Positions 10,966 to 22,177 of a stretch of DNA of 64,000 bases are shown here, piece by piece (the stretch's first letter is position 1; every line of letters begins with the position of its first letter). Both the position numbers and the translations under genes were made by a program. Where the stretch lies: NCBI GenBank assembly GCA_946902985.2, contig OX336389.2:1009949441-1010013440 (forward strand), written 5' to 3'. The stretch comes from Meconema thalassinum. Taxonomy: Eukaryota > Arthropoda > Insecta > Orthoptera > Tettigoniidae. Under the pieces are notes generated by a model. It was not told the DNA's origin and did no database searches. It saw nothing but the letters and a program-made list of their open reading frames with translations.

Positions 10966-12138
10966 TCATCATCATCATCTTGCACAGTTTCCAGCCACTG
11001 GCTGGGTCTGTTTGAAACACATGCCTCTCCAATGTCTTCTGTCTTCCCACCATCTCTCAGCCTCCACCCTTGTCCAGTCTTCTCCTCTCTTCTTCACGCT
11101 TTCTTCCACCCCCTTCAGCCACCTGTCTCTCGGACTTCCTATCGGTCTCTTTCCTTCCCACTTCATCTCATGTATCCTCCTGGGTATCCTCTTCTCCATT
11201 CGTTTTACATGTCCATACCATCTAAGTCTAGATTCCTCTATACCATCCTGTAATGGTTCCTCCTTCATTAATTCTCTGGTCCTCTCATTTCTTATTCTGT
11301 CCATCTTTGTAGCTCCAATACTGCTTCTCAAGAACCTCATCTAACTGGCCTGTATTTTGCTCTTCTCCCTTCCTTTCATAACCCAGGTCTCCGAGGCATA
11401 CGTCAGGATAGGGACATAGTACGTCCGATATATGATCTTTTTGCTGTTCTGAGGGACATCCTTGCTCCATAACATGCTTCTCACACTCCTCCGGAATGCT
11501 TCTGCCTGTGTCCCCCGCTCATTTATTTCTCTATTGTTTCTTCCATTATCTTGTATCAGGCTTCCCAGATACTTGAAACTCTCCACTTTCTTCAGCTGTT
11601 CCCCACCAATTGTTATTCCCGTTGTGGTTCTTTCCTTCTTCCTTGTTGTGATCACCATCTCACTCTTATTTATGCTAAATTTCATCCCATATCCTTGTAT
11701 TATTCCTTCCCACACGGCCAACTGTTCCTGTACCGCCTCCTCCTTGTTTCCCCAAATCATCTGCAAACACCATTGTTTTCATCTTTCCTTCCCCAATTAC
11801 TTGTGCCACTCAGGTCATTATGTCATCCATCACAACAATGAAAAGTAACGGTGACAGTGCACTTCCTTGTTTCAGGACGTTTCTCTGTTCCAACCAGTCC
11901 GATCTCTCTCCTCCCACTTTCACACAGCTCACGCTTCCCTTGTACATCTCCTTTATCCTCCTTATAGTCCATTTTTCTACTCCTCTATCCTCCAGGGACT
12001 TCCATACTTTGTTTCTGCATACACTGTCATATGCTTTCTCAATGTCCAGGAAGGCCATCAGCAGATCTGTTCCATACTCATAGTGCAGTTCTTGTAACTG
12101 CCTTACAGCAAAAATCAAATCCACTGTGGTCCTGCTCT
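10966..12138 (-). mobile_element. RTE-like LINE copy B, 5'-truncated
   Basis: A minus-strand insertion flanked by a perfect 14-bp TSD, GTGTGCCACATTCA (10952-10965 and 12139-12152). The 3' end abuts a (CAT)n run, which is the complement of a (GAT)n tail. The 5' truncation falls inside the RT domain. Confidence 0.85.
10975..12138 (-). pseudogene. RTE-like reverse transcriptase fragment (copy B)
   Basis: Read on the minus strand it begins at TTVDLIFAVRQLQELHYEYG and continues through AFLDIEKAYDSV and LKQGSALSPLLF. It then reaches the palm-loop region near 11760-11810, where the frame is lost and the FADD motif is damaged. From 11766 it continues QMIWGNKEEAVQEQL to SEMVITTRKKE and KYLGSLIQDNG. 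Another break lies near 11341, before RFLRSSIGATKMDRIRNERT and RLRWYGHVKRM. At least two disabling lesions are present. Confidence 0.8.
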
Positions 12139-12386
12139 GTGTGCCACATTCACTGTACATAATTGTCAATTTTTGTATAAAAGGGTACATTGAACATGTA
12201 GGCAGAGAAGAGCCTACCTAAATGTGGAATCTTATTATAATGATCCAGTAGGATTAATGTTCAACATGTTAGGGTCATGGATTATTATGACATTGATCTA
12301 TTTGTCTAATATAGCGAAATGCAAGTTCATCAGTGATGACTGAGGAATGCATTCATGTGACATTGATATCAACTTCCATTTGAAGT

Positions 12387-12584
12387 CGAGGGCGTGGTGG
12401 CTCAGCGGTCTAGCTGTATGCCTCTCACCAAGGCGGTCCGGGTTCGATTCCCGGTCAATGCATGTGAGATTTTCGAAGTGAAATGCCATGTCCTGTGGTT
12501 CGGATTCCACGTAAAAAGGAGGTCCCGTGGCTCATAATCACAAGATTCACGGTCACGTAAAACTACAATCTTCCTTCCTTCCTT
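12387..12584 (+). mobile_element. tRNA-derived SINE, complete
   Basis: The element is 198 bp and is flanked by a perfect 13-bp TSD, TTCCATTTGAAGT (12374-12386 and 12585-12597). Its head is tRNA-like, with box A-like TGGTGGCTCAGCGG near 12395 and box B-like GGTTCGATTCC near 12440. A unique body follows, and it ends in a (CTTC)n tail. It is the cleanest SINE in the window. Confidence 0.9.
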
Positions 12585-12597
12585 TTCCATTTGAAGT

Positions 12598-13029
12598 TTA
12601 ATTGTTTTTGTTTTTTTTGTTTTTGTTTCTTGTGTGATATAGCATTTCTCTGCTATATTCTGCTGTCTGAATAAATTTTGGATAGTTTCTTTTTAATTCT
12701 TTAAGTGCGATGTTTTATAGACGTGATATGAGGCCACGTTAAGGAAACCATTGCGGGTATTTCGGAGTTTTCCACGCTCCAGAGATTACGTTTTCAGGTA
12801 GTTTTCGTGTTCTTTTGAGCTATTTTTCCTTGTTGCTATGGGTTTTCTTAACGTCTCCTCAGTTAGGCAATCCTGTGCCCCATTATCCTCGTTACTTGTT
12901 GGTAACGAGGTTTTCAGGTTCTACGATCCGGTTACCATCGAGGGATTCCAACAAGCTGATGGTACGTATTTTCGGGTACAGTACCTTCAGTGCGGGTGTT
13001 TTATCCTGACAATGTCATACGATTGACGA
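12598..13029. other. No gene recognised
   Basis: T-rich and mixed sequence between the SINE and the Tc1 remnant. Overlapping 62-64-codon plus-strand ORFs at 12815-13026 show no family features, though they could be decayed sequence upstream of the Tc1 remnant. Confidence 0.4.
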
Positions 13030-13320
13030 ACGACCAGTCTCCAATCCACAAATCCCAATAATTCAAGAGTGATTTGCAAGGTGAGGTTCTTAATTGACTG
13101 CCGTGTGGGGCAGACATGAACCCAGTTGAGCATGTGTGAGCAGAGGCCAAGAGGACAATAGTGGAGAACTGTCCTGACCCGCCACCCACTAGAAAAAGGC
13201 ATCTGTGGGAGGTCATGTTGGAGCCTGGGACGCGGTAGCAAGAGGCAGTTGCTACATCTTTGCTCTGATCTGCTCTATGGCGCTGCAAGAGGTGGATCAG
13301 AATTACCGTTTCTGGTTTTC
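13030..13320 (+). pseudogene. Tc1/mariner transposase C-terminal remnant
   Basis: The plus strand carries ADMNPVEHV, a stop in place of Trp, then AEAKRTIVENCPDPPPTRKR and LWEVMLEAWDAVA. DMNPxEHVW is the classic block containing the third catalytic acidic residue of Tc1-like transposases. Upstream codons near 13060 (IQE followed by a stop) fit the preceding helix. Stops and a missing N-terminus make this a relic. Confidence 0.7.
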
Positions 13321-13660
13321 GTATTGAGAAAAAGTTCCTTTTCAGGGAACAAAGAACCCACTCACAATTAATTTTAAAAAACTTTTGCTCCTACTAGACT
13401 AAGTAAAAATAATACTAAGAATACCCATGTGTCACCTTGACAAATTTATGTACATTTAACATGTAACATTTAACTGCAATTGGCCTCAAGGGAGTGCAAG
13501 GTCAAATGGCCGCGTCACCAGTTGGACAACTTTATATCTGTATAAAGGAGGAAATAAAAGTAACTATAATAGTGTAAATTCAAACTCGTAGAGATTTAGT
13601 TCACAGTTCAGTACAATATCCACAACCACAAGAAGCCACAAAATAAACTTGTCTTATAAT
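13321..13660. other. No gene recognised
   Basis: AT-rich sequence between the Tc1 remnant and the LINE insertion site. Nothing recognisable. Confidence 0.4.
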
Positions 13661-13672
13661 ATAGTCAAGTAA

Positions 13673-16600
13673 GGGCCCTAGGAATCAACCTGGGGAGGTC
13701 TATAAATATGTAGACCTGGACAAAGGGAGTGTGATGTGATGATACTAACCAACAAAATCAGTAATACAAGGATTCAGCAGAAGAGAATCCTCATAACCTC
13801 TCCACTCCAACTCCCAACACTGACCTGCACGTGGTGTCCCCTGCTAAGCTGAGCAACCCAGTGGAAGGTTGGGTAATCAATCCCAGCGGGAAACTGGGTC
13901 AGTGAACAGACTAGTGTTGGGGGGGGGGGACTGAGAATTCTTTTCTCAGTTCTTTCACCTTTCTGAATAACATTCAGGATTGTAATTCGAGGATTTATCC
14001 TCCCCTCAAGGTGTAACCTTAGATAGTCGACCATGAAAAGTCATTTGAAGAATAATTCCGCCGTCTGTAATGATAGATTACAGAAAAGACAGCATTCGGA
14101 TACGGTGGGCTGTCATGCGGAAGATAATGACGAATCGGAGCGTCTGAAAACTCATCAAGTAGCAAACAAACAAATACTATGGAAAATCAAACCTAAACAA
14201 GTCTCATTCTTTTCTACACATAATGTTAACTCTCTGGTTCAAACTGGAAAATTGAAGATCATCACGGATATCATGAGAAGTCATAAAATTCTAATTATGG
14301 CCCTTCAGGAAATTAGAAATAGTGATCAAGACCATCTGGAATCACAAGGATACAGACTATATAAAGGAATTCCAGGGAAACGAGTTATGAAAAATTGTCC
14401 ACAATTTGGTAACGGATTCTTAATAGATCTCAGAATCATTGACTCGATAACAGAATTTAAATCTCAATCCTCCAGACTTACGACCCTAACTTTGAAATCG
14501 GCAAATAAAACATATACAATTATTAATGCACATGCTCCTACTAATCAAAAAAACAACACCATTAAGGACAGAGAAGAAGTACAAAAATTCTGGGATCTTT
14601 TGGATCAAACTTTAATAAACATCCCTTCATCAAACATCAAAATTCTCCTTGGTGATTTCAATGCGCAACTCGGACAAGAAAGAAGATATAGAGATATCAT
14701 TGGAAAATGGACAGCACATAAACAAACCAATAAAAATGGTCAAAGATTAGTCGAAATTTGTAGAAACCACAAATTAATCTCTAAATCAACATGTTTTAAA
14801 AGACAGCCCCATAAATTGAAAACTTGGAAACATCCTGACTTCAGAAGGGGTGAATGGCAGTTGGATCATGTCTGCATGGATAAATTTCACCATCGCGAAA
14901 TTCACAATGTCAAGGTTCTAAGGGGAGTTGACTCAGGATCAGACCACTATGTGGTAAAGATAAAAATAAAATTAACTCCAATGGCCAAGAAAAAACCTAA
15001 TAATAACAATAGGAGGAAATTTGATCCATCTACCTTAATAAAAAATATAGAGTACTGTGAAAGAACAGGAGAAGAATCTCTCAACACTAAAACATTGGAC
15101 GAATTAATCACTAAATTAAAATCAATAGCAGAGGAGTTAGCACCAATAAATCCAAGGAAAAAACATGAATGGTGGAATGTAGATTGTGATCAAGCAATAG
15201 AGAAAAGACACCAAGCATGGATAAAACATCAAGCTCTAAAGTCAGAAGAATCAAATTTAGAACTAACTATACAAAGAAAATTAACCCATAAAATCATCAG
15301 ACAAACGAAACGTAATCATCTTAAGAATACACTGGAAAAGATAGAAGACGATTTCAAGAAAAAACAATCTCGAGATTATTACAAAACATTTGGTAAATAT
15401 CTTAAAAAATTTGAAGCTCCAACATTAATGTTGAAAAATCAAACGGGAAAGTTAGCACATTCTAACCAAGAAAATACAGAGATCCTTGCAGAAGCATTCG
15501 AGAAACTGTTAAATTGTGATGATCCACTGGAAACCCTGCAAGTAAACACTGATACACCTATTTTAACTTCACCTGATTTAATAAATCCTCCAAACATTAA
15601 TGAAGTAGAACTCGCAATTAAAGAACAAAAAAATTACAAAACTTGTGGCGAAGACTTAGTCTTTGCTGAAATCTGGAAAAATGCTGGTAAACCTGCGATT
15701 ATAAATCTTCATCAACATCTAGTTAAAATGTGGATTACTGAAGAAATTCCTGCACACTGGACCATAGGAATAATCCATCCATTATTTAAGAAAGGAGACA
15801 AAACGAACCCAGATAACTACAGAGGAATTACCCTTCTGGACTGCACATATAAAATTTTCTCTCGCATAATTTACAACAGGATCAAAAACATTCTGGAACC
15901 ACAACTTGGAGAATATCAAGGAGGATTTCGCCCTTACAGAAGTTGTCCAGACCAAATCCTTAGCCTGAAATTAATAATGGAATATTACAAAAACAGAAAT
16001 AAGCAACTCTTTATCTCTTTTATAGATTTCAAAAAAGCCTATGATAGTATTCATAGACTGACACTGCTAAAAATCCTCAGATCATATGGTCTCCATCCTA
16101 AATTGATAAAAATCATTCAATTAACATTAACAAACACAAATTCGAAAGTTAAATTTAGGGGAGAAATATCAACAGCTTTCTCAGTAAAAACTGGTCTCAG
16201 ACAAGGTGATGGATTATCCCCTCTGCTTTTCAATGTGGCTCTTGATTATATCATGAAGGTTTGGCAAAAGGAAAACCCTCCTAACATCAAAATTGGAACA
16301 AAACCATCAATAAAAATAAACTGCTTAGGATTTGCAGATGATTTGGCTCTTTTAGCACTAGACAAGGAAGAGGTTTGTACTCAGATCACTAGTCTCCAAG
16401 AGATTGCTCAAGGGATAGGATTACAGATATCCTTTGAAAAAACTGAGATCATGCCTATGAAACCCTTAGATATAAATGAAGTCTATATAAATGATCATAA
16501 AATTAACCTAGTTCCTCAATTTAAGTATCTTGGAGAAATTATAACACATAACTTAAACGAAAAAGTAACTTGGATAAATAGAACAAATAAAATGAAAAAG

Positions 16601-17260
16601 GCACAATCTCTAACCTGGTCAACATATAATAAAAAATGCCTATCAATAGCTACTAAGATCCAACATTATAAAACTGTAACTCTCCCAGAAGCCACTTATG
16701 CTTGTGAAACACTGTTCCAAATTAAAAATGAACAAAGAACTGATCAGCTCCTCAAAACGGAAAGAAGAATCATTAGAACGTGCATAAATAAAAAGTATCA
16801 GGTTGAGGGAGTCTGGAGGATTCTCCCAAATGAAACTGTCTATCGTGAGATTGATCCAATCACCAGCACAATGAAGAAGAAAAGAATTTCATATTTTTTT
16901 CACATCTTACGGCTTCCAGAAAACAGAATTGTACGCCAACTGGTGATGAGAAATCTAGGAAAGAAAACTGGAGGAAAATGGATCCAAGGAATCCAACAAG
17001 ATCTCAAAGCAGTTGGACTTAAGATAACAGATGCCGAGGAGAAAAATAAAATTAACACCATTCTTAAAACTCACAAATTTTCTGCAGAAATGACACATAG
17101 AAAGCCTATGGAGATTTCAGATGAGTTGAGAAAATCCCGATCTGAAAGAATGAAAAAGTACTGGAAAGAGCGCAAGAACCAAGCAGTACTACCTTCAAAG
17201 AAGAAGTGATTGTGGAACGACTCAAGTGGTCCAATGTGACCAATCAAGATAATAATAATA
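13673..17260 (+). mobile_element. Full-length single-ORF LINE with intact reading frame
   Basis: A 3.59-kb non-LTR retrotransposon flanked by a perfect 12-bp TSD, ATAGTCAAGTAA (13661-13672 and 17261-17272). It has a 360-bp 5' leader starting GGGCCCTAGG, one long ORF, a short 3' UTR and a (AAT)n tail. The long 5' leader, uninterrupted ORF and exact TSD suggest a recent insertion. It lies in the sequence downstream (minus strand) of the JKAMP exon at 17625. Confidence 0.9.
14033..17209 (+). CDS. LINE endonuclease-reverse transcriptase, 1058 aa, intact
   Basis: The protein would make and use RNA copies of its own element by target-primed reverse transcription. An apurinic-like endonuclease spans about residues 50-320, with ALQEIR (catalytic Glu), LLGDFNAQLG, QLDHVCMD and SGSDHYVV (final Asp-His). 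The RT domain spans about residues 560-860, with KKGDKTNPDNYRGITLL, FIDFKKAYDSI, GLRQGDGLSPLLFN and FADDLALL (catalytic Asp pair near residue 768). The tail is basic and ends in PSKKK. No stop or frameshift was seen. The start ATG at 14033 is the first long-frame Met after the leader. Length and single-ORF structure suit an RTE-like clade, but the clade is not established. Confidence 0.9.
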   Translation: MKSHLKNNSAVCNDRLQKRQHSDTVGCHAEDNDESERLKTHQVANKQILWKIKPKQVSFFSTHNVNSLVQTGKLKIITDIMRSHKILIMALQEIRNSDQDHLESQGYRLYKGIPGKRVMKNCPQFGNGFLIDLRIIDSITEFKSQSSRLTTLTLKSANKTYTIINAHAPTNQKNNTIKDREEVQKFWDLLDQTLINIPSSNIKILLGDFNAQLGQERRYRDIIGKWTAHKQTNKNGQRLVEICRNHKLISKSTCFKRQPHKLKTWKHPDFRRGEWQLDHVCMDKFHHREIHNVKVLRGVDSGSDHYVVKIKIKLTPMAKKKPNNNNRRKFDPSTLIKNIEYCERTGEESLNTKTLDELITKLKSIAEELAPINPRKKHEWWNVDCDQAIEKRHQAWIKHQALKSEESNLELTIQRKLTHKIIRQTKRNHLKNTLEKIEDDFKKKQSRDYYKTFGKYLKKFEAPTLMLKNQTGKLAHSNQENTEILAEAFEKLLNCDDPLETLQVNTDTPILTSPDLINPPNINEVELAIKEQKNYKTCGEDLVFAEIWKNAGKPAIINLHQHLVKMWITEEIPAHWTIGIIHPLFKKGDKTNPDNYRGITLLDCTYKIFSRIIYNRIKNILEPQLGEYQGGFRPYRSCPDQILSLKLIMEYYKNRNKQLFISFIDFKKAYDSIHRLTLLKILRSYGLHPKLIKIIQLTLTNTNSKVKFRGEISTAFSVKTGLRQGDGLSPLLFNVALDYIMKVWQKENPPNIKIGTKPSIKINCLGFADDLALLALDKEEVCTQITSLQEIAQGIGLQISFEKTEIMPMKPLDINEVYINDHKINLVPQFKYLGEIITHNLNEKVTWINRTNKMKKAQSLTWSTYNKKCLSIATKIQHYKTVTLPEATYACETLFQIKNEQRTDQLLKTERRIIRTCINKKYQVEGVWRILPNETVYREIDPITSTMKKKRISYFFHILRLPENRIVRQLVMRNLGKKTGGKWIQGIQQDLKAVGLKITDAEEKNKINTILKTHKFSAEMTHRKPMEISDELRKSRSERMKKYWKERKNQAVLPSKKK

Positions 17261-17272
17261 ATAGTCAAGTAA

Positions 17273-17624
17273 ATTAAACTTTTTGTCACCTAGTATGTAT
17301 TAAAGGATATTTTTTGTGGATACTTATGTTGAGGAAGTGTAGATACATTTTCAATACACTCTCTTGGTGTATTTAATAGAGATAAAAAATGATCATGATG
17401 CTACTAATTTCCGGTCGTGATTCAACCTACAGCAGAGAATTTATATTTTATTTCTGGTACCATACTCTCTTCTTTGTGCCTTGATGAGCACATATCAAAA
17501 CTAGGTGAATCATATCATTAGAAATATCTGCCAGTATGGCTGACCACAGAAGAAGGACTGGTAATTAATACTCCTAATCTAAAGAATAAATCAAAACAAT
17601 GTTATAGTCAACGCTCTTACTTAC
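17273..17624. other. JKAMP downstream intron sequence, nothing recognised
   Basis: Immediately downstream of the JKAMP exon on the minus strand. No ORF or repeat recognised. Confidence 0.4.
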
Positions 17625-17837
17625 AATGGATACACTGCTTCCTGGGTGCAGTGAAGTGTTTCCTCATAATTTGGATTAGGATTGTGGAGTAAAGTGTACC
17701 AATCTGACAACTTTTTCACATGGCATGAACGCACGTTTAGTGTTCCCACAGGTTCCGACAACAGTAAAGTTAATGCAGCTGCTGTCACAATTTCAAATAT
17801 TGCAGAAATGTGCAGGACTAAAACTTCTTTGCAGAAA
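17625..17837 (-). CDS. JKAMP: JKAMP internal exon (transmembrane region)
   Basis: This exon continues JNK1/MAPK8-associated membrane protein, a multi-pass ER protein implicated in recruiting proteasome and ERAD components. The minus-strand frame includes HISAIFEIVTAAALTLLLSE, PVGTLNVRSC, LSDWYTLLHNPNPNY and CTQEAVYPL, which match the animal family blocks around SDPVG, IRSC, LSDWYT and EAVYPL. The acceptor is ttttccag before 17837, and the donor is GTAAGT at 17624-17619. The 213-bp exon keeps phase 2 at both ends, matching the donor phase of the exon at 37189. The following exon (expected to continue YTIVF-like) was not found to the left. Confidence 0.85.
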
Positions 17838-17999
17838 CTGGAAAAGAGAAGAACACCTTCATTAATATTTACTCTCACCTACTGCTTTCTGTGCTCAGAG
17901 TTCAAAAGGCATTGGAACAAAGAAATATAATAGGATCTATTTTTACTTTTAGATGATGGTTCATGGTGTAGTCACGTCCTAGTTCATGAACCATGGGCA

Positions 18000-18135
18000 A
18001 TGGCTAAGTGGCCTAGTGAGTAGTCCTGACAGTCGGGATACTAGTTACTATGGAATGGGAGTTGGCATATTCTGAGTCGTGGCCCAACTCACTCATATGT
18101 TCCCCAAGATGAAACTCGTGGGGCCCTGATAAGGG
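18000..18135 (+). repeat. Possible tRNA-derived SINE fragment
   Basis: A stretch starting TGGCTAAGTGGCCTAGTGAG has a box A-like beginning and a body that reads as an interspersed repeat. No TSD or second copy in this window supports it, so this rests on appearance only. Confidence 0.3.
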
Positions 18136-18179
18136 AGAGACTGAATCATACAAATACTGTAATTTTATTGAAATAACAA

Positions 18180-19737
18180 ATGATCACAGAAATAAGAGAA
18201 ATTACGAAATTATATTTTGAGAATTTATACAATGGTATAAAGAAGGACTCCAGTCCTAATGCACAGATTCAGTCAAGTGAGAATATATCTGAAGACATGC
18301 CACCAACTTGGAGTGAAGTAGAATCAGCCCTTAAAAGTATGTGCAATGAACGAACTGCTGGCTTTGATGAACTAAGTGCAGACATGATTAAAGCTGCTGG
18401 CCCACAAGGAATTCAATGGCTATACAGGGTGATAAGGGCAATATGGAAGGATAAAATAATACCAGATGACTGGAAGAAGGGAGTTATAGTTTACTGTCTC
18501 ATGATTTAAAAATATTTGAGAAGATTCTTGAGAAAAGATTAAGGAAAATTATTGAACCCCAACTGCAAGAAGAACAATATGGATTTAGGAAAGATGATCA
18601 ACTATAGACCTCATATTCGCACTGAAAATGATATTGGAAAAGCACTGGGAGAAAGATCGTAATTTGACATTTGTGTTTCTAGACATCGGAAAAGCATTCG
18701 ATAGTGTCCCTAGAACATCTATATGGGAGTGTCTTAAAAAGAAGGTGACTATGGAACTCATTCAGAGAGTAAAAATGCTTTACGATGACAGCTACAGCTG
18801 TGTTCAAGTAGGAAATGGATATTCAGATTGGTTCCAGACATCTAGAGGAGTGCAACAGAGGAGTTCACCATTACTATTCATCACCATCATGGATGAAATC
18901 ATAAAGGAAGTGAAGCAGAACACCAATATGGATCTTCAAGCATTTGCTTTTGCAAATGATATAGTTATCTGGGGAAATAGTGAGCTGGAAGTCCAGGAAA
19001 GGCTGAACGTCTGGAATGATCATTTGAAAAAATATGGACTGAAAGTAAGTGCTACAAATACTGCTGCAATGTCTGTTAACAGACAGAGAAGTAAAGGTAA
19101 TATAATGCTGGAGGGTGTACAATTGGAAACAGTAAACCAGTATCAGTACCTTGGATGCTTAATATCAAGTGACAACAGAATACAGCTTGAATTAAATAAC
19201 CGTATTCAGAAATCAAGTCAATTCTATCAGCAAGTTCGATATCTACTCTGGAATAAGCAAGTGCCACTAAAATCAAAACAAACTCTGTTTCGAACCTACT
19301 TTGTCCCTATATTGACTTATGGGTTGGAAACATGCACAACTACCATAAAAGAAGACAGCAGACTTCAGGCTTCAGAAATGAAGTTTCTAAGAAGCATGCT
19401 TCAAAAAACTAGGAAAGACAAAGTAAGAAATGAGAAGATAAGAGAACAAGCTTGAATAAATCAGTCCCTGAAGGAGACCATAACTAGGGCACGTTTGCGA
19501 TGGTTTGGTCACGTCAAACGTATGACAGAAGGAATAATTGCAAAACAATGGTTACATACTGAGATTACTGGAAAGAGACCTGTTGGAAGACCTAGGAGGA
19601 GATGGCTGGACCAAGTGAAGGAAGATATCACATCCAAGGGAATCAACTGGGATGAAGTCTTGAAGGAGGAGTGGTACATGAATCGACCAAAATGGAGAGC
19701 GCTCGTAAACCACACCCGGGAAACTGGAGTGGAAACA
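18180..19737 (+). pseudogene. RTE-like LINE fragment, RT and C-terminus
   Basis: A 5'-truncated LINE with three open pieces. The first (18180-18509) covers the pre-RT region and RT start (SADMIKAAGPQGIQW, WKKGVIV). A deletion then removes the PIFKKGD block. The second (18628-19455) has FLDIGKAFDSVP, QQRSSPLLF and FANDIVIWG, so one Asp of the catalytic pair is Asn. The third (19495-19740) carries RLRWFGHVKRM and ends in a (GAT)n tail at about 19738-19752. No convincing TSD was found. It lies in the JKAMP intron. Confidence 0.8.
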
Positions 19738-19769
19738 TGATGATGATGATGAACAACCCAGTACTCCAT

Positions 19770-20295
19770 ATCGTTATTACCGTACCTTTTTATGCAATCA
19801 TGAACATTTGAAAAATATTGTCAATAAGAGCTCGAAGTTCACTACATGAGATTCTACCACCCACAACTCTTTCCCCTCGCTTCCCCAACCATGTCTTCAA
19901 CCACCAATGGAATCCAACTAGCACTGACTTCACAACAAGCCCAGTACACATCACACTAAGAGCTCTAGCAGGTTTGTTCCATAAGCTCCATTTGGTAACT
20001 CATCTTTCAGTTCGTTTTCTAATGAACAACTCTACCCAAACATAGTTTGCATCCTCTTTTACTGTCTTTCCTTTAGTGTGATAGGACATCGGACAACTTG
20101 TTTATGCTCTCTATTTCTCTTACTAGGACCCATTTCAACAATAAATGTCATAAGCACTCAGCTACATACATAAGGATGTCTTTAAGATAATAAAAACAAG
20201 ACTTGCCATATAAACAGTGTAATAAGATGCAATAAGGCAAAAACAGTGCCATAAGACATATGACAAATAGGACACCTATATTTTTCCAGTTACTA
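19770..20295. other. Intronic sequence, nothing recognised
   Basis: Between the LINE tail and the pogo-like TIR. Short chance ORFs only. Confidence 0.4.
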
Positions 20296-20639
20296 ACAAG
20301 GGAAGTACCCCAGCTCGAACAGCTAAAACCGACTAGCAGAGCGCTTAACATACGCAGATATGTCTGTTCTAATACCCATCACAGGCATTTACCTCTAAAA
20401 CCTTGCATTAGTGTACAATCAATGTTTGGAAGTTACGGCATCCAAAGATTGCAGAAATACAATTCGCAGCAGAAACTACCGAGCAACAGGCAATTCGGAC
20501 CATTATATTAACAAGAAACAGATGTGGTGCAGTATCATCTGGCAAAAGGTTGAACACTTGCTTGCAACAAGAAATCTTAACACATGCAGTACCGTGTTAA
20601 CAAAGTCATCTTTCCCACAATAGAAGATACTGTGTTGTC

Positions 20640-22160
20640 CTTCATTCGAGGTCGAAGTGTAAATGTGGAGTTTCAATGAAGTGATTAAAACATAGCGGAA
20701 TGGAACAGTATGCACACTTAACAAGGGCAACATGTAGACATAGGCTACTCCATTATTTGCCATGTTCCCGCATTGCAACAGTCCAAACTCAAATGCCACG
20801 GTGAACACATTATCAAACGAAGCAACAGGAACATCAACTTCATAACCTGCTCTTTGCCATGCGTATGTTAACATAGGTCTGTATCTCGGTGCAGATAGTT
20901 GGTTGTAGATGACAGAGTGAAGACGGTTGATGAAGTATCGATCATGTAACGTGGCCTGCGTTGTGTCTATTTTCAAACGTACAAAATCAACAAGACGTCT
21001 GACATAGAGCTTGTAATGCCGAAAGACATATACATCCAGAGGTTGACAGTATTTGGTTGTCTTCGGTGGCAATATCTTTATTTGGAAAACATTCTTTAAT
21101 GACGCTGTAGTCTTCGTGTCCTGACCAGGAATCGCAAAGTAATAGACCTCTCTCACCAACATGTTCAGTGAGGAGCGAATTAAAGAAGCTCTTCATATGT
21201 GCTTTAGTCATTTTTCCACTTTTACTCGCTTCAACATGGATGTTCTGTGGACACATTGTTGTCAGTTTCCTTGCAACCAGTGGACCAAACGTTCCTCCTT
21301 TTCCTGCAGACAAATGTAAAGCTTGTTCGCTAATTTGCCATTCATGGACACATCCACATCAATTGTTTAACTATGTGTAGAACTATGCACTGACTGTACC
21401 ACACCAACAGTTGTTTTTTCCCCTCCGATTGACAGTGTTGCAGAAGACGTTAGTTCATTAAAAAATTGGCTCTGATCACTATTCCGCACGCATTCCTTCA
21501 TTATGTTCCCGTCTGCTACAAATGTTTCTGCTGCTTGTTTAATAACGTGCTCTTCTTCAATCTCTTTGTGAGCCATGAACATAGTGATATGTCTGGACGA
21601 AATATTGTATTCGTCTTTGAAGGCTCTGACAAAATGCAACGAAGCTTTGAAATTGTCCAGAGAAACAGCTCTAGCAGCGTCCAGAGCCCACGCTTTAATG
21701 TTCCAGTAGTGGACCACTGATCCATTATCTCTAGCTCTGTCAAATTGTGCTTTTACAGACTCTTTTAAAGCCTTCAATTTTAATGTTTTGTTTCCCTTGA
21801 ACAGACCTGGGACTTACCTTTTGCGCGTCACGTATTCTAAAATTACCTTGCAGTTTATTTCGACCGAATGCAGCTATAACGTGGCATTAGTTTCTGATGA
21901 GAATTGTAACCACGATTATAAAAATACTCATGAATGTTGTCCAATGTTAGGTCATCAATACTCCGTATCACACTTGTTCGTACACGTTTTGGGGGTGAAG
22001 GAGCGAAATGACTGTCACGTGTACTTCCTTCCGTCGCTGGATTGTCGGTACGGTTGGAACCCTCATACTCTTGTGCTGTTTCTTCTACGCCGTCCGCCTC
22101 ACAGTCACCATTACTCTCCAATGTGTCGGTATGTAGTTTTGTTACAGATCCATTGTATTT
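20640..22160 (-). pseudogene. pogo-like DDE transposase, main part
   Basis: Minus-strand pieces encode a CENP-B/Tc5-type HTH around 21777-21560 (WALDAARAV, then FKDEYNISSRHITMF). A DDE core follows, with LLLCDSWSGHED (about 21190-21155) holding the second catalytic Asp. The block ILPPKTTKYCQPLDVYVFRH (about 21075-21015) carries the third acidic residue in pogo style (QPLD). Frameshifts or stops separate the pieces near 21850, 21370 and 21160. Near 20740 a frame change hides a terminal Cys/His motif (VKCAYCSIPLCFNHF). Possible exon 2 starts at 22160 after a GCAG acceptor. Confidence 0.75.
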
Positions 22161-22177
22161 CTGCATTATGATATCAT

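Noticed and set aside
12390..12460. tRNA gene call for SINE heads (also at 2881, 37985 and 41350)
   Set aside because: Pol III boxes are present but acceptor stems do not pair, and bodies and TSDs show SINEs or pseudogenes.
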